Shown here in pieces: positions 23,865 to 34,656 of a DNA stretch of 64,000 nucleotides. Origin of the DNA: DATFDN01 sp963830565. Its GTDB lineage: Bacteria > Pseudomonadota > Alphaproteobacteria > Acetobacterales > Acetobacteraceae. The first letter of the stretch is position 1, and every line of letters starts with the position of its first letter. The notes beneath the pieces are model-generated. The model saw nothing but the letters and a program-made list of their open reading frames with translations, was not told where the DNA came from and ran no database searches. The stretch spans positions 248,001-312,000 of the forward strand of contig CAWHMO010000002.1 of the NCBI GenBank assembly GCA_963830565.1, in the 5' to 3' direction. The position numbers and the translations under genes were made by a program.

Positions 23865-26822
23865 TACGGACCTGTTCGTTTTTCGTCGCGATGCGCGCCT
23901 TCATGACGCGAGAACCCGCAGGCCGCAAGCAGAGCGTCGTTGATCTGCGCGGCAGACGAACCCGGCGCCAGCAACAGGCCGCGCCCGGTCGCGCGGATGC
24001 GCTCGGCTGGCGCGCCCATATCGAAAGCGACCGCGCGCAGCCCGGCCCGCCACGCCTCGCTCAGCGTGAAGCACCAGGTCTCGGGCACGACCGATGGGAT
24101 GAAGGCGATCGCGGCCTCCTGCGCCCGGATCAGCGCCTCCGCCTCCTCGGGCTCGTAAGGGCCGGTGATGAAGACGCCGGATGCCATCAGGCGCGCATCG
24201 TCGATCGTGTGCCCGATCACGACGAAGCTGAGCGGCAGCGAGCGGGAGACCGCATCGCGCGCGCAGGCCAGCAGCACGTCGTAGCCCTTCGCGAAGCCCA
24301 GGGCGCCGACGACGGCGACCCGGCACGGCAAGGCCCGGCGCAAGGTCAGCGGCACCGCGGCTATCGCGGCGACGTCCTCGTGCGGCACGACCTCCGGTCT
24401 GGTTGCGGGGAAGTGTCGCGCGATGCGCACGGCGGTGTCGGCCGAGGGAACCAGCACGCGCCGCGCGGCCCCGAGCACGCGCGCGCTGCGGGCCCGCAGC
24501 GCCGCCGGGCCGATCGGCTCGTCAAGCAGGCTGCCGAGATCGGCGACACAGACAGCGCAACCCTCCGCATCCGGCTCCTCGCAATGCCGATTCCTGGCCC
24601 CGAGCAGCACCACGCGCGCGCAAAGCCAAGCGTAGTCGTGGACATGCACCTCGTACGGGACCCGGAGCAGGCGTGCCAGCTCCAGCACCTCCGGTGCGTG
24701 GCCGAGCAGATGGTGCAGTTGCACATGCAGAATCCGTTCGGCCCGCAGCAGGCGGACCAGCGCCGCCAGTTCGTCGGGAATGGCGAAGATCAGGTTCGGC
24801 GTCGGCTCGCTCGCCCCTGGTTCCTCCACCAGCGCACCGATCCGTTTGTCCGGCAGACGCGCCGGCCGCAGCATGATGGCGCGCAGCCCCTCGGCGCGGA
24901 GGCTCGCCGCGTGCGCCAGGATGGCACGCTCCACCCCGCCGCCCTGGTCGTGGGTCACGAACAGAACCGCGCCCGGCCGGCGCCCCTCCCGCCAGCGCAG
25001 GGCGTCGATCCGCCGGCGCGGCTCGGCCAGCGAGTCGGCAACGGCATGCGCGGCGATCAGGGCATCGTAGCCGGGGTGCAGCCGGTTTAGGACCAGGCCG
25101 TTGCGCGCCCGCAGCGCCGCGCCCGCGCCGCCAAAGGACTGCCCGCCTAGATGCGCCACGAACACGCCTGCCGCGGCGACATGGCGCCAGCCGAGATGGC
25201 GCGCGCGCAGACAGAAATCATTCTCCTCGCCATAGCCCTGCGCGAACAGGTCGGTGCGCAGCAATCCGGTCGCGCGCAGGCAGTCGTTGCGGATGTAGAG
25301 GCAGAATCCGATGCCGACCGGGATATCGACCGCGCGCCCGGCATTGGCCCGCCGCGCCAGAGCCGACAGACGGCGCGTCGCCGCCAGATCGGGCACGGGG
25401 TTCGTGCCCTCCGGGCCGGGATAGCTGAGGATGCTGCCGCTGTTGGAGAGCGGGGTGACGGTGCCGATGTCGAGTGCGCCGTGGGCGACATCGCGCAAGG
25501 CTTCCAGCCACCCCGGCGCGACCAGCGTGTCGCTGTTCAGCAGCACGACGTCGCGCCGCGCAACTGCCGCCGCGCGCAGTCCGGCATTGGCCGCACCCGG
25601 AAAGCCGAGCTGCGCCGAATGTCGGATCAGCACGATTTGCCCGCCCGCCGCGAGCGTGTCCAGCGCGCGCGCCAGATCGCGGTCCTGACTGGCGTCGTCG
25701 ACGACGAGGACGCGAACCGGCTCCGCCACGCGCGCGAGCACGCTGTCGATGCAGGCAAGCGTGACCTCGCGCCCGCCATGCACCGGAATGACCACATCAA
25801 TGCCCACCGGAGCTTGCCCGGCCGCTTCCGCCTTTTGCCACGGCGAAAGCCCGACCGGGATCGCGGGCGGGACCTCGGAACCCGGTCGCGGGCGCGAGAT
25901 GGGGCCAGCGGCGGGCAGCAGTGCCGCGATGATGCCGGCCGCATGACAGGCGGCGCGGCTCTCGGCGCGCGGATCGAGCGGGCTGCCCAGCAGAATCCCG
26001 ACCGTCCCCAAGTACCCGGAACGGGCCATGCAGCTCGGCCAGCCTCTCGCCCGGCACCGCGAAGCGTCGCCGCCGGGCGAGCAGTCCGCCGCCGGACTCG
26101 CCCTCGGCTTCGGCGGTGACCACGGCAAAGGCGCGGCCGCGCGCCGGGCGAACCGTCAGCACCGGATCGGCGTCAGGGTTGCCCGGCTTCCACACCCAGC
26201 CTGACAGCCCGCCGTCCTCCGCCGGCTCGACGAACCCCTCCACCCGGCCGATGTGGCGCGCAAGCAGTGGACTGCCGAGCAGAGCGCGCCCCTTGTCGGC
26301 CACCGCCAGCCGGTCCGCGCCGCGCATCTCCTGCGTCAGGCGCGAACGCGCCGGCCGCTTCGGACCGTCATCGGCACGCAGCGTCGGCGCGAGCCCAGGC
26401 GGCCCCCACACCAAGCTCCCGTCCGGCGCCAGCGCGCACCAGCCCGGCGCTGCAGCGGCCCGTGCCACCGAATCGGCGAACGCGGCAAGCGCCGGAGGAA
26501 AGGCATGGCGGGACAGCGCCCGCGCCAGCGCCTCGGCCGCGCCGCCGGTATCACCCAGACCCACTCGCGCCGCAGCCAGGGCGAGCCAGACTTCGCGCAC
26601 ATCCTGCCCGGTGGCGAGCGTTCGCAGCAGCCGCTCGGCGCGGGCATTATCGCGACCGATGCAGGCTTCGGCGAGCGCCAGGCGCAAGGTCGGATCGGCC
26701 GGCAACAACCGATGCGCCCGGTCGAGCCAGAACAGACGCTCGAACAAGTCGGCGGCGGCTCGGCCAGCCTCGAACGCAGTTCGCGCCAGCCTGACGCGGT
26801 CGGCGGCGTGATCCTCGCGCAC
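23864..26822 (-). CDS. large TPR-GT2-GT4 glycosyltransferase, one frameshift
   Basis: After repair this is about 985 residues. Residues 1-200 look like TPR-type helical repeats (LFWLDRAHRLLPADPTLRLA, ALAEACIGRDNARAERLLRT); about 330-560 is a GT2 (GT-A) domain with DVVIPVHGGREVTLACIDSV and the NSDTLVAPGWLEAL acidic pair; about 590-980 is a GT4 (GT-B) domain. The frame changes at about 25991-25997, where GATTCTGCTGG replaces the expected GATCTGCTGG. Total length 2,959 nt fits one extra base. It starts at GTG just after the Sel1 gene and overlaps the next gene. Two catalytic domains suggest assembly of a multi-sugar unit. Confidence 0.8.
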
Positions 26823-26825
26823 AGC

Positions 26826-28644
26826 CTAGCGGCTGGCGGCCTGCGGAGCGGGTTCCGCCTCACCACTCCCCTCGGCATCCGCCGCCTCGTCTTCCGCGGG
26901 GACGGACGCGGGCGGTAGCGCGGCGAGGTCGGTGCGCGCCTCGGCGAGGCCCTGCGCGACGGCGCGCTCCAGCCACTGCCGGGCCTGATCGGGGTCACGC
27001 TCGCCGCCGAGACCACGAGACAGATATCGACCCAGCATCATTTGCGCGTAGGCATGTCCGCGCTCGGCCGCCGCGCGGAACCATTTCTGCGCCACGCCAC
27101 GATCGGTCGGCACGTCATGGCCGCCGCCCCACATGGCACCGCAGGCGAACATGGCGCCGACATGGCCACGCCCCGCCGCCTTCTCGAACAGCGCCAGCGC
27201 GCCGGCATGATCCTTTGGCCCGCCGCGCGCGTTGAGCATGAGTTCCGCGAGCGCGACCTCGGCCTCGACCATGCCCTGCGCGGCTGCCCGGCCGATCCAG
27301 GCGCGTCCCTCCTCGGGATTGGCATCGATGCCGCGACCTTCGAGCAACATCCGCCCGTACCGGTACCTGCGCGTTGACCACTCCGTCGGCCGCGCGGCGC
27401 AGCCACTCGGCCGCCTTTCGCTCGTCGCGCTCGATGCCCACGCCCTCGGCGAGGCAGACGCCGAAGTTGAAGGCGGCGACCAGATCCCCGGAGGCGGCCG
27501 CCTGCTCGAACCACTCGCGCGCGCGGAGCGCGTCCTCCGCACCGCCCGCGCCCTGGCGCACCAGATTGGCGAGATCGATCCGCGCGCGATCATCGCCGGC
27601 ATCCGCCGAGATGCGGAACCAGTGGGCCGCCTCGCGCTGGTCGCGCGGCACGCCGGCCCCGGTCAGGTACAGCATCCCCAACGCGCGCGCCGCCCCCTTG
27701 TGGCCGGCCTCGCTGGCGCGGCGGAACCACATCGCCGCTTCGGCATAGTTCGGCGGCAGCGGGCCGCCCTTGGCATAGAGATCGCCGACCAGCGCCGCCG
27801 CTTCCGGGTCGCCCGCGAGCGCCGCCTTGCGCAGCCAGCTCTCTCCATCGGTCGGGTTCGCGGTAACTCCGAGGCCTTGCATCAAGGCCAACCCATAACG
27901 CGCCTGGCCCGACCGGTGCCCCTTCTCGGCGGCATGTCGGTAGAACTCGGTGGCGGCAACCCGATCGGGCTCGACGCAGAAGCCGCGATCGGTGATCTCG
28001 CCCAGCAGGAACAACGCGGTCGGCAGCTCCGCCTCGGCCGCCTTCTTCAGCCAGTCCACGATGGCCCGATTGTGCTCCTCCCCGCCTTGCACCTGGCCGA
28101 GAGCCAGAGCGTACCCGAGCGCGCCCTGTGGGGAGCCAGCCTCCGCCGATTTCCGGTACCACGCGCGGGCCTCGTCGAGGTCGCGCAGCTTCTCCGGACC
28201 CGAGGTCAGGATGTAGCCAAGCAGCGCCTGCCCGTCAGCCGAGCCTCCTTCGGCCGCCTTGCGCGCCCAGCGTGCCGCTTCCTCGTAGTCCGGATCGGTC
28301 GAGCCTTGATTGCTGGCGAACACGCTGGCCGAAGCGGCATGCGCCGACTTGGCGACGAACCCGTGCAGATGGAGCGTCGCCAACAGGGCCTGGGCCTCGA
28401 CAAAGCCCTGATCTCCCGCCTTCTCCAGCCAGCGCACCGCGTCGGCACGGCTGACCGGCACGCCGGCGCCTTCCAGGTAGCACTTTCCAACCTGGAACTC
28501 GGCCTCCGCGATGCCGGCGCGGGCGGCGCGCGAGAGCAGGCGGAACGCATCGCCGGTGCGGCCGCGTTCGCGGTACTTGGGGGCACGCCGCAGTGCCAGC
28601 CGCGGCGAGACGGCGCCGGCCAGGCGATCGAGCAGCCTCACCAC
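26826..28644 (-). CDS. Sel1-repeat (TPR-like) protein, one frameshift
   Basis: A repaired length of about 605 residues made almost wholly of Sel1 repeats (units of about 36 residues such as AMWFRRASEAGHKGAARALG and LLFEGRGIDANPEEGRAWI-like), a solenoid used for protein-protein contact. It ends in an acidic tail. No signal peptide is clear. The frame shifts at 27362-27369: CAGGTACCGG stands where CAGTACCGG gives continuous repeats (NAQYRYGRMLLEG). The start is GTG at 28644, immediately after the HlyD gene. A likely adaptor or scaffold for the secretion system or glycosyltransferases of the same operon. Confidence 0.8.
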
Positions 28645-28647
28645 CTT

Positions 28648-30030
28648 CTACGGCTCGCGCATCGCGTCGTTTGTGACCGGCAGCACGCGCGACAGCATGT
28701 AGGCCAGCATGGTGTGCTTGCCGACCTTGATATCGGCCGTGACCGGCATCCCCGGCGCGAGCTGGAACCCATCCGGGACGCCGTGCAGCGCGACCCGATC
28801 GAGGGTGATGCGCGCCCGATAGAACGGCTCGGCCGAATTGGTCGGGATCGGCACGGTTCCGGACACGTTGCGCTGCTCGTCCTGCGCGGTGAAGCTGTTC
28901 GCGCTGACCACTCGCAGCGTGCCATGCGCCATGCCGTATTGGGTGAACGGGAAGGTGTCGAACTTCACCGCTACGGGATCGCCCACATGCACGTAGCCGT
29001 CATCCTTGCCGTCGATGGTGGCCTCAACCTCCAGTGGGGCGTCGGTCGGCATCAGCGTGAAGAGTTGCTCGCCCGGCTGCAGCACCGAACCTGCGGACAC
29101 CTTGGCCACGGTCAGCACCGTCGCGTCATGCTCGGCGCGCAGCTCGACAAGCTGGCGGTGGAGCTGCGCCTTGGTGAGCTGCTGGCGCGCGTCCGACAGT
29201 TTCTGCGTGGCGTCGGCAAGCTGCTGGGAGATGTCGGCGTGCCAGGACTGTACGTAGCCGTCGCGCTCGGCGACCTGGGCGGCAAGATCGCGCGCGCCCT
29301 GCCGGGCCTGCGCCTCCGCGCCCTGCAGATCGCGTTCCATCTCGGCGGTGTTGTCCATCGCGGTGAGGGTGTTGAGCTTGCTGCCGACGGCCTTCTGCTG
29401 GAGCTCGCGGCGCATCTGCTCGATATGGCGCGCCACGTCCAGCCGCTGCCCGAAACCGACCGCGTCATTGTTGGCCCGCTTGATCTGGTCGATCAGGCTG
29501 TTGACCTTCTCCGCGTAGTTGCGCAGGCGGTAGTCGTACTCCGCCTTCTTCTGCGCGGCGATCGCGGCTTGCAGCGACAGGTTCGGGTCCAGCCCGGAAT
29601 AGGCGAACGGCCTGTCGTTGGCCTCGGCCTGCAGACGGGAGACCTGAGCCTGGAGAGCGGAGACCTGGGCGGCGAGGGCCGATAGATCGGCGGTGGCCAG
29701 CGTGGGGTCGAGACGCGCCAGGATCTGTCCCGCGTGCACCTTCTCGCCCACATGCGTGTCGATCGAGCGCACGATCGCCGGGTCGAGCGGCTGCACCACC
29801 ATGGTGGCGGCTCGCGACACGACCAGGCCGCGCGACGTCACCACCCGATCGACGCTGATCAGGCCGGCAGCGGCGACCAGGGAGACGAACATCGCCCCGA
29901 TGATCCAGATGACGTGACGCGCCGCTCCGGGAATCGGCGCCCGGAGGACGGCGACAGACGGCGACTGGAACTCGAGCAGCACCGGAAGGGCTTCGTCGTC
30001 GTCACGCAGGGCAGGAAGGTTGGTGCGCAT
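28648..30030 (-). CDS. HlyD-family type I secretion periplasmic adaptor
   Basis: A 460-residue membrane fusion protein. An N-terminal cytoplasmic stretch is followed by one transmembrane helix (about residues 40-60, VIWIIGAMFVSLVAAAGLI), a lipoyl/barrel half, a long coiled coil (about 115-290) and the second barrel with the C-terminal signature region VADI-like TADIKVGKHTMLAYMLSRVL. It bridges the ABC transporter and a TolC-like outer-membrane channel. The ATG at 30030 follows AGGGAG and lies directly after the ABC gene's stop. No TolC gene is in the window. Confidence 0.9.
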   Translation of the reverse strand: MRTNLPALRDDDEALPVLLEFQSPSVAVLRAPIPGAARHVIWIIGAMFVSLVAAAGLISVDRVVTSRGLVVSRAATMVVQPLDPAIVRSIDTHVGEKVHAGQILARLDPTLATADLSALAAQVSALQAQVSRLQAEANDRPFAYSGLDPNLSLQAAIAAQKKAEYDYRLRNYAEKVNSLIDQIKRANNDAVGFGQRLDVARHIEQMRRELQQKAVGSKLNTLTAMDNTAEMERDLQGAEAQARQGARDLAAQVAERDGYVQSWHADISQQLADATQKLSDARQQLTKAQLHRQLVELRAEHDATVLTVAKVSAGSVLQPGEQLFTLMPTDAPLEVEATIDGKDDGYVHVGDPVAVKFDTFPFTQYGMAHGTLRVVSANSFTAQDEQRNVSGTVPIPTNSAEPFYRARITLDRVALHGVPDGFQLAPGMPVTADIKVGKHTMLAYMLSRVLPVTNDAMREP

Positions 30031-30031
30031 C

Positions 30032-32311
30032 TCAGTCTCCCTGCGCGAGCGTCGGCGCGAGGGCGGCATGGCGCGGCCCCTGCGGCTCGAGGTGGCGGTT
30101 CTGTTGCGCCCAGAGCTGGCGGTAGACCGAGCACCGCTCCACCAGGGTGCGGTGCGGGGCGATATCCATCACCTTCCCCTTGTCCAAGACCAGGGTCTGG
30201 TCGCACTCGGTGAGCGAGGACAGACGGTGCGAGACGATGACCATGGTGCGCCCGCGCGCGATGCGCAGCAGGTTGGCGTTGACCAGTGCCTCGCTCTCCG
30301 GGTCCAGTGCGCTGGTGGCCTCGTCCAGGATCAGCAGGCGCGGGTCCGTGATCAGCGCGCGCGCGATCGCCAGACGCTGCCGCTGCCCGCCCGACAGGTT
30401 GGGCGAGCCCTCCTCGATATAGGTCTCGTAGCCGTTGGCCATCCGCTCGATGAATTCCTCCGCGCCCGCGAGCCGCGCCGCGCGCACCACGTCGTCCAGA
30501 GCCAGACCAGGCCGGCCGGCAATGATGTTCTCGCGGATGGACCCTCGGAACAGGAAATTCTCCTGCAACACCACGCCGAAGCTCTGGCGCAGGTGCCGCA
30601 GATTGATCTCCCGCAGATCGCTGCCGTCAATCTTCACGTACCCGGTGTAGTCGCGGTTGATGCCTTGCAGCAGCCGCGTGATCGTGGACTTGCCGGAGCC
30701 GGAGCGGCCGACGATGCCGAGCATGGTGCCGGCGGGAATGGAGAAGCTGATGCGGTCCAGGGCCGGGGTCTTGGTGCCGCCATAGGTGAAGCTCACGTCG
30801 TCGAAGCTGATTGCGCCGGCGAATTTCGGCCGCAGGCCGCCCGACGCTGAATCCGCCTCCAGCGGCCGGTTCAGCACCGAGGCTGCCTCTCCGATTGCCG
30901 CGCCGACTTCCTCGTAATCCTCTATCAGCCGGGCAAGCCCGACCAGCGGCTGCGACACGCGCTGCGACAGCATCATGAACGCGAACAGGGAGCCGACCAT
31001 GTAGCCGGTCTGATCCGACAGTGCCAAGTAGGCGCCGAGCATGATGGTGCCGATCCACATGAACCGCTCGAACGGGGTCACCAGGGTCTGCGGCCAGTTC
31101 GACAGCTTGCCGAAGACGAGGCGCCATTTCCCCGATTCCGCCACGCGCTCGTCCCACAGCGCCTTGCGCGCCGGCTCCAGCGCCAGGGCCTTCACCGTCT
31201 TCACGCCGAAGATTGTCTCGCCCAGCGCCGAGTGCTTGTTGGTCTCGGCATCGACCACGCGCTTGTACACCACGCGGAGCGGGCGCAGATAGGCCAGGAT
31301 GATGAGCGTGATGCAACAGGCGCAGGCAACCACGATCCAGGCCAGGGTCGCATTCAGATAAAACAGGAACGGCAGCAGGACGCATAGCGTGATCAGGTCG
31401 AGCAGCGTCATCAGCAGCTTGCCGGTCAGGAATTCCCGCACCTTATGAATTTGCGTGACCTTGTGCATGGTCTCGCCCGCCGGGTGGCGCTCGAAGTAGT
31501 CGAGCGACAATCGGACCAGGCGATTGAAGACATGCAGGTTCAGCCGCGTATCGATGCGGGCGCCGATGGTCACGATGATCAGCCGCCGCGCGAAGCCGAG
31601 GATCGTCTCGTAGAGGACGAACACGCCCAGCACGACCGAGAGCAGGATCAGCGTGGAGTAGCTCTGGTGCGTCATCACCCGGTCGGTGACGGTCATCACC
31701 AGGAACGGGGGGAAGATCGTGAGGCAGCTCAGGGTGAAGGAGGCGATGACGATGTCGCGCAGCGACTTGCGCTCTCCCAGCACCAGCTTGACCAGCCAGC
31801 TCAACGAGAACGGCTCGTCAGCCTCCACCAGGCCGCGATTGGCGCGCAACAGCAGCGCCTCACCCGACCAGACCTCGGCCAGCCGCATCTCATCTACCGC
31901 GACGGGCGGGTCCCCCTCGGGGGAGAGCGGGTCGCGGATCAGCACGACCTTGTGCTCGTTGTTCGAACCGACCAGCAGTCCGGCGCCGCCATCCGTGAAC
32001 AGCAGCACCACCGGCCCGGTCTCGCGCAGCCGCATCAGATGGCGCCAGCGCAGCCGCACCGCGCGCGCCCACATGCCGGCATTCTGTGCCCACACCGCCA
32101 GCGACGCGGGGGAAGGCACCTCGCTCAGTTCGACGCTGCGGAAATCCTCCGGCGCGAGCTCCATGCCGTAGTAGCGGGCGGCCATGACCACGGCGTGCAG
32201 CCGGGCACGGGCGGGATCGCGCCGGGGCGCGCCGTCGCCACCGGCATGCCCTCCGATCACGCTGCCCTCGTTGGCCACCGGACCCGGAACCTGACCCTTG
32301 GAATGCTTCAA
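30032..32311 (-). CDS. type I secretion ABC transporter with C39-like domain
   Basis: A permease-ATPase of about 759 residues. The N-terminal peptidase-C39-like domain (about 20-150) has RLHAVVMAARYYGMELAPED where active peptidases carry a Cys, so it probably binds but does not cut its substrate, as in HlyB. The membrane domain has six helices. The ATPase has GIVGRSGSGKST, NLSGGQRQRLAIARAL and LLILDEATSALD. A TTG at 32311 with GAGGGG 8 nt upstream is the likely start; an ATG at 32422 adds an unlikely basic leader. It heads the six-gene operon. The exported protein is unknown. Confidence 0.9.
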   Translation of the reverse strand: MKHSKGQVPGPVANEGSVIGGHAGGDGAPRRDPARARLHAVVMAARYYGMELAPEDFRSVELSEVPSPASLAVWAQNAGMWARAVRLRWRHLMRLRETGPVVLLFTDGGAGLLVGSNNEHKVVLIRDPLSPEGDPPVAVDEMRLAEVWSGEALLLRANRGLVEADEPFSLSWLVKLVLGERKSLRDIVIASFTLSCLTIFPPFLVMTVTDRVMTHQSYSTLILLSVVLGVFVLYETILGFARRLIIVTIGARIDTRLNLHVFNRLVRLSLDYFERHPAGETMHKVTQIHKVREFLTGKLLMTLLDLITLCVLLPFLFYLNATLAWIVVACACCITLIILAYLRPLRVVYKRVVDAETNKHSALGETIFGVKTVKALALEPARKALWDERVAESGKWRLVFGKLSNWPQTLVTPFERFMWIGTIMLGAYLALSDQTGYMVGSLFAFMMLSQRVSQPLVGLARLIEDYEEVGAAIGEAASVLNRPLEADSASGGLRPKFAGAISFDDVSFTYGGTKTPALDRISFSIPAGTMLGIVGRSGSGKSTITRLLQGINRDYTGYVKIDGSDLREINLRHLRQSFGVVLQENFLFRGSIRENIIAGRPGLALDDVVRAARLAGAEEFIERMANGYETYIEEGSPNLSGGQRQRLAIARALITDPRLLILDEATSALDPESEALVNANLLRIARGRTMVIVSHRLSSLTECDQTLVLDKGKVMDIAPHRTLVERCSVYRQLWAQQNRHLEPQGPRHAALAPTLAQGD

Positions 32312-32576
32312 GCGTAATTCCCCTCTAGCGGCGGGCCGGCAGGACCGGCGGGTGCTCGGAAGTGGCATGGCGTTCCGCAAGCCATGGCCGGCTGTTCGGT
32401 GCCGTGACTTCCGTCGAGTCACTCACATTTTGCCAGCGGGACTGGCGAGGCTGACCTAACATGACGGCCCAACGCAACCGAAATAGACGGCGCGCGGACG
32501 GGTATGCCACAAACGGCTGCTCACGGAAAAGATATTCGAGCGAAAGTGCCAGGATGATCCGCATTCGTTATGTTCC
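32312..32576. promoter_or_regulatory. divergent promoter region of the secretion operon and the amidase
   Basis: The 265 bases between the two divergent genes must carry promoters for both. A GC-rich hairpin (GCGGGCCGGC...GCCGGCCCGC-like, about 32327-32350) lies near the ABC transporter start. I find no clear sigma-70 boxes or operator symmetry, so only the location is claimed. Confidence 0.4.
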
Positions 32577-33771
32577 ATGCTAGCCCGCGAGGACACCGTG
32601 GGCGCATTCGTGCCCGGGCCGCCGATCAGAACTCGCCCCGCTTGGTACTGGCCGCCTCAGCGGATTGACCTTCGCCGTCGAGGATGCGGTCGATGTTGCC
32701 GGCGCGGTCACCACCTGCGGCAACCCCGACTGGGCGCGCACCCATGGCCCGTCGCCCGTCACCGCGCCCGTCGTCACGGCCCTGCTCCAGGCCGGCGCCG
32801 CTCTCATTGGCAAGACCAAGACGGTCGAGCTCGCCTACGGCTTGACCGGAGAGAACCCCTGGCATGGCATGCCGTCCAACCCAAGCGCGCCCGGTCGCCT
32901 GCCGGGCGGCGCCAATGCCGGGTCCGCCGCCGCGGTTGCAGCCGGGTTGGTGGATTTCGCGCTCGGCACCGATACCGCCGGCTCGATCCGTATCCCGGCC
33001 AGCTATTGCGGCCTGTTCGCGATCCGCCCGAGCTTCGGCGCACTCAGCAATGCCGGCGTTCGTCCGCTTGCTCCGAGCCTGGACAGCATCGGCTGGTTCA
33101 CCCGCCGTGCCGCCCAGCTCCTGGAGGTGGGCGGCGTGCTCCTGGCGGGCGAGCGCGCGGAACTCGCTGGCCCGCTGCTGCGCCTGGAGGAGGCGTGGAT
33201 CACCGCCCAGTTCGGGGTTGCCGAGGCGCTGCGCCCCGCGCTCGAGCGGCTGGAGCGGCTGCGTGGCCGGGCCATCGGCCTTCGCTTGCTGCCGGAGGGC
33301 GTGGACGCGCTCTACGATCACTTTCGTGCCCTTCAGGCCGAGGAAGTCTGGGCTACATTGGGCCCCTGGGTCGAGCGGACCAATCCTCGGATAGGACCGG
33401 CTCTGGCGGAGCGGCTGGTCGCGGCCAAAACGGCCGATCCGGCGACGGCCGCCGCCGGACGCGCCTTCCGCCGGATTCTTCAAGCGCGAGTCCACCCGCT
33501 GCTCGCCGGAGGCGCTGTGCTAGTCGCACCCACCTCCCCTTTTCCGGCGCCGCTTGCCGAGGCCGGTCCAGAGGAACTGGGGGCAGTGCGGCAAGCGACG
33601 ATCGGCATTGCCGGGGTCGGGGCGCTGTGCGGCCTGCCCGAAGTGACCCTGCCCGTCGCAAGCATCCACGGCGCACCGGTCGGCCTGTCGCTGATCGCCG
33701 GCCCCGGGCGGGATCGGGCGCTGCTTGCGTTTGCGTGCGACGCTGCCGCCATGCTGGGGTTGCCGCTATGA
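32577..33771 (+). CDS. amidase signature family protein, one frameshift
   Basis: An amidase-signature hydrolase of about 397 residues. The N-terminal piece DTVGAFVPGPPIR is in one frame; from about 32642 the frame changes and continues SGLTFAVEDAVDVAG. At that point GCTTGGTACTGG stands where GCTGGTACTGGC would keep the frame. The Lys of the triad is in IGKTKTVELAYGL, the Gly/Ser region in PGGANAGSAAAVAAGL (a usual GGSSGGSAAAVAAG-like stretch with an Asn-Ala replacement), and TDTAGSIRIPASYCGLFAIR contains the catalytic Ser. The stop overlaps the GNAT start (ATGA). Substrate unknown. Confidence 0.8.
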
Positions 33772-34331
33772 GCCCGTCCTACTCCTTCCAGACAATGCAC
33801 ATCCGCCACGCCACCCCGTCCGACGTGCCGGAGATCCAGTCCATCTACGCCCACCATGTCCTGCACGGGACCGGAACCTTCGAGGAAATTCCGCCCTCGG
33901 TCGAGGAAACGGCCGAACGCTTCGCCAAGGTGGCCGAGCGCGGCTGGGCCTGGCGGGTCGCCGCCGATGCCTCCGGCATCCTGGGCTACGGCTACTACAC
34001 GCAGTTTCGCGACCGGTCCGCCTACCGCTTCACGGTCGAGGACAGCATCTACGTACGCGACGACGTGCGTGGCCAGGGCGTCGGCAAGGCGCTGGTGCGC
34101 CAGTTGCTCGAGGATGCCACGGTGCAGGGTGTCCGGCAGATGATCGCGGTCATCGGGGATTCCCAGAACGTCGGCTCGATCGGCGTTCATGCCAGTCTTG
34201 GCTTCCAGATGGTCGGCACGATGCGCGCCGTCGGTCTGAAATTCGGCCGCTGGCTTGATGTGGTCACGATGCAGCGCCCGCTTGGCCGGGGCGCGGCCGA
34301 TCTGCCGGACGACGCTCCCGGCGAGGTCTAG
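33768..34331 (+). CDS. GNAT N-acetyltransferase, phosphinothricin-acetyltransferase-like
   Basis: A 187-residue GNAT protein close to the Pat/Bar and YncA type. IRHATPSDVPEIQSIYAHHV and TGTFEEIPPS open the domain and DDVRGQGVGKALVRQLLEDA binds acetyl-CoA. Members acetylate the amine of phosphinothricin, methionine sulfoximine or related amino acids. The ATG at 33768 overlaps the amidase stop, so the two are coupled; a second ATG at 33795 is possible. The true substrate is not known. Confidence 0.85.
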   Translation: MSPSYSFQTMHIRHATPSDVPEIQSIYAHHVLHGTGTFEEIPPSVEETAERFAKVAERGWAWRVAADASGILGYGYYTQFRDRSAYRFTVEDSIYVRDDVRGQGVGKALVRQLLEDATVQGVRQMIAVIGDSQNVGSIGVHASLGFQMVGTMRAVGLKFGRWLDVVTMQRPLGRGAADLPDDAPGEV

Positions 34332-34645
34332 GATGCCTGGGTTTCGTCCAGGCGCAGGATCTCGACCTCTGGCGGGGCAAGAAGGATTTCGCTGAATGCA
34401 TGCATCCAACTGCCGGTCTCCTGCGGCGAGCCGACGGCGCTCTTTCGGAACTGGTCAAGCTGATCGAGGCTGGTGAGCTCAACCTCGAACTGGAGCGCTG
34501 CTCCGCCTTGGCCGCGCGTGATCGGCACGAGGAGCCGCGCGTTGAGGTTGTTCCCCCGCGCCGCGCCGACCTCGCGCCTGATGAAATCGACCGCGCGCTG
34601 ACGGTTGGCCGGCAGCACCTGATACGAGAAGCGAGCGATGTACAT
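34328..34645 (-). CDS. small hypothetical protein downstream of gltB
   Basis: A 105-residue protein with YIARFSYQVLPANRQRAVDF, then EVELTSLDQLDQFRKSAVGS, consistent with a small dimeric ferredoxin-like (ABM-type) fold. A GGAGG lies before the ATG at 34645, only 12 nt after the gltB stop, so it is probably the last gene of that operon. Its stop overlaps the convergent GNAT stop. Role unknown. Confidence 0.65.
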   Translation of the reverse strand: MYIARFSYQVLPANRQRAVDFIRREVGAARGNNLNARLLVPITRGQGGAALQFEVELTSLDQLDQFRKSAVGSPQETGSWMHAFSEILLAPPEVEILRLDETQAS

Positions 34646-34656
34646 GGCGACCCTCC

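Noticed and set aside
27232..29685. An 817-codon open frame opposite the Sel1 and HlyD genes
   Set aside because: Composition of a high-GC antisense frame, with no motif; the minus-strand genes are conserved throughout.
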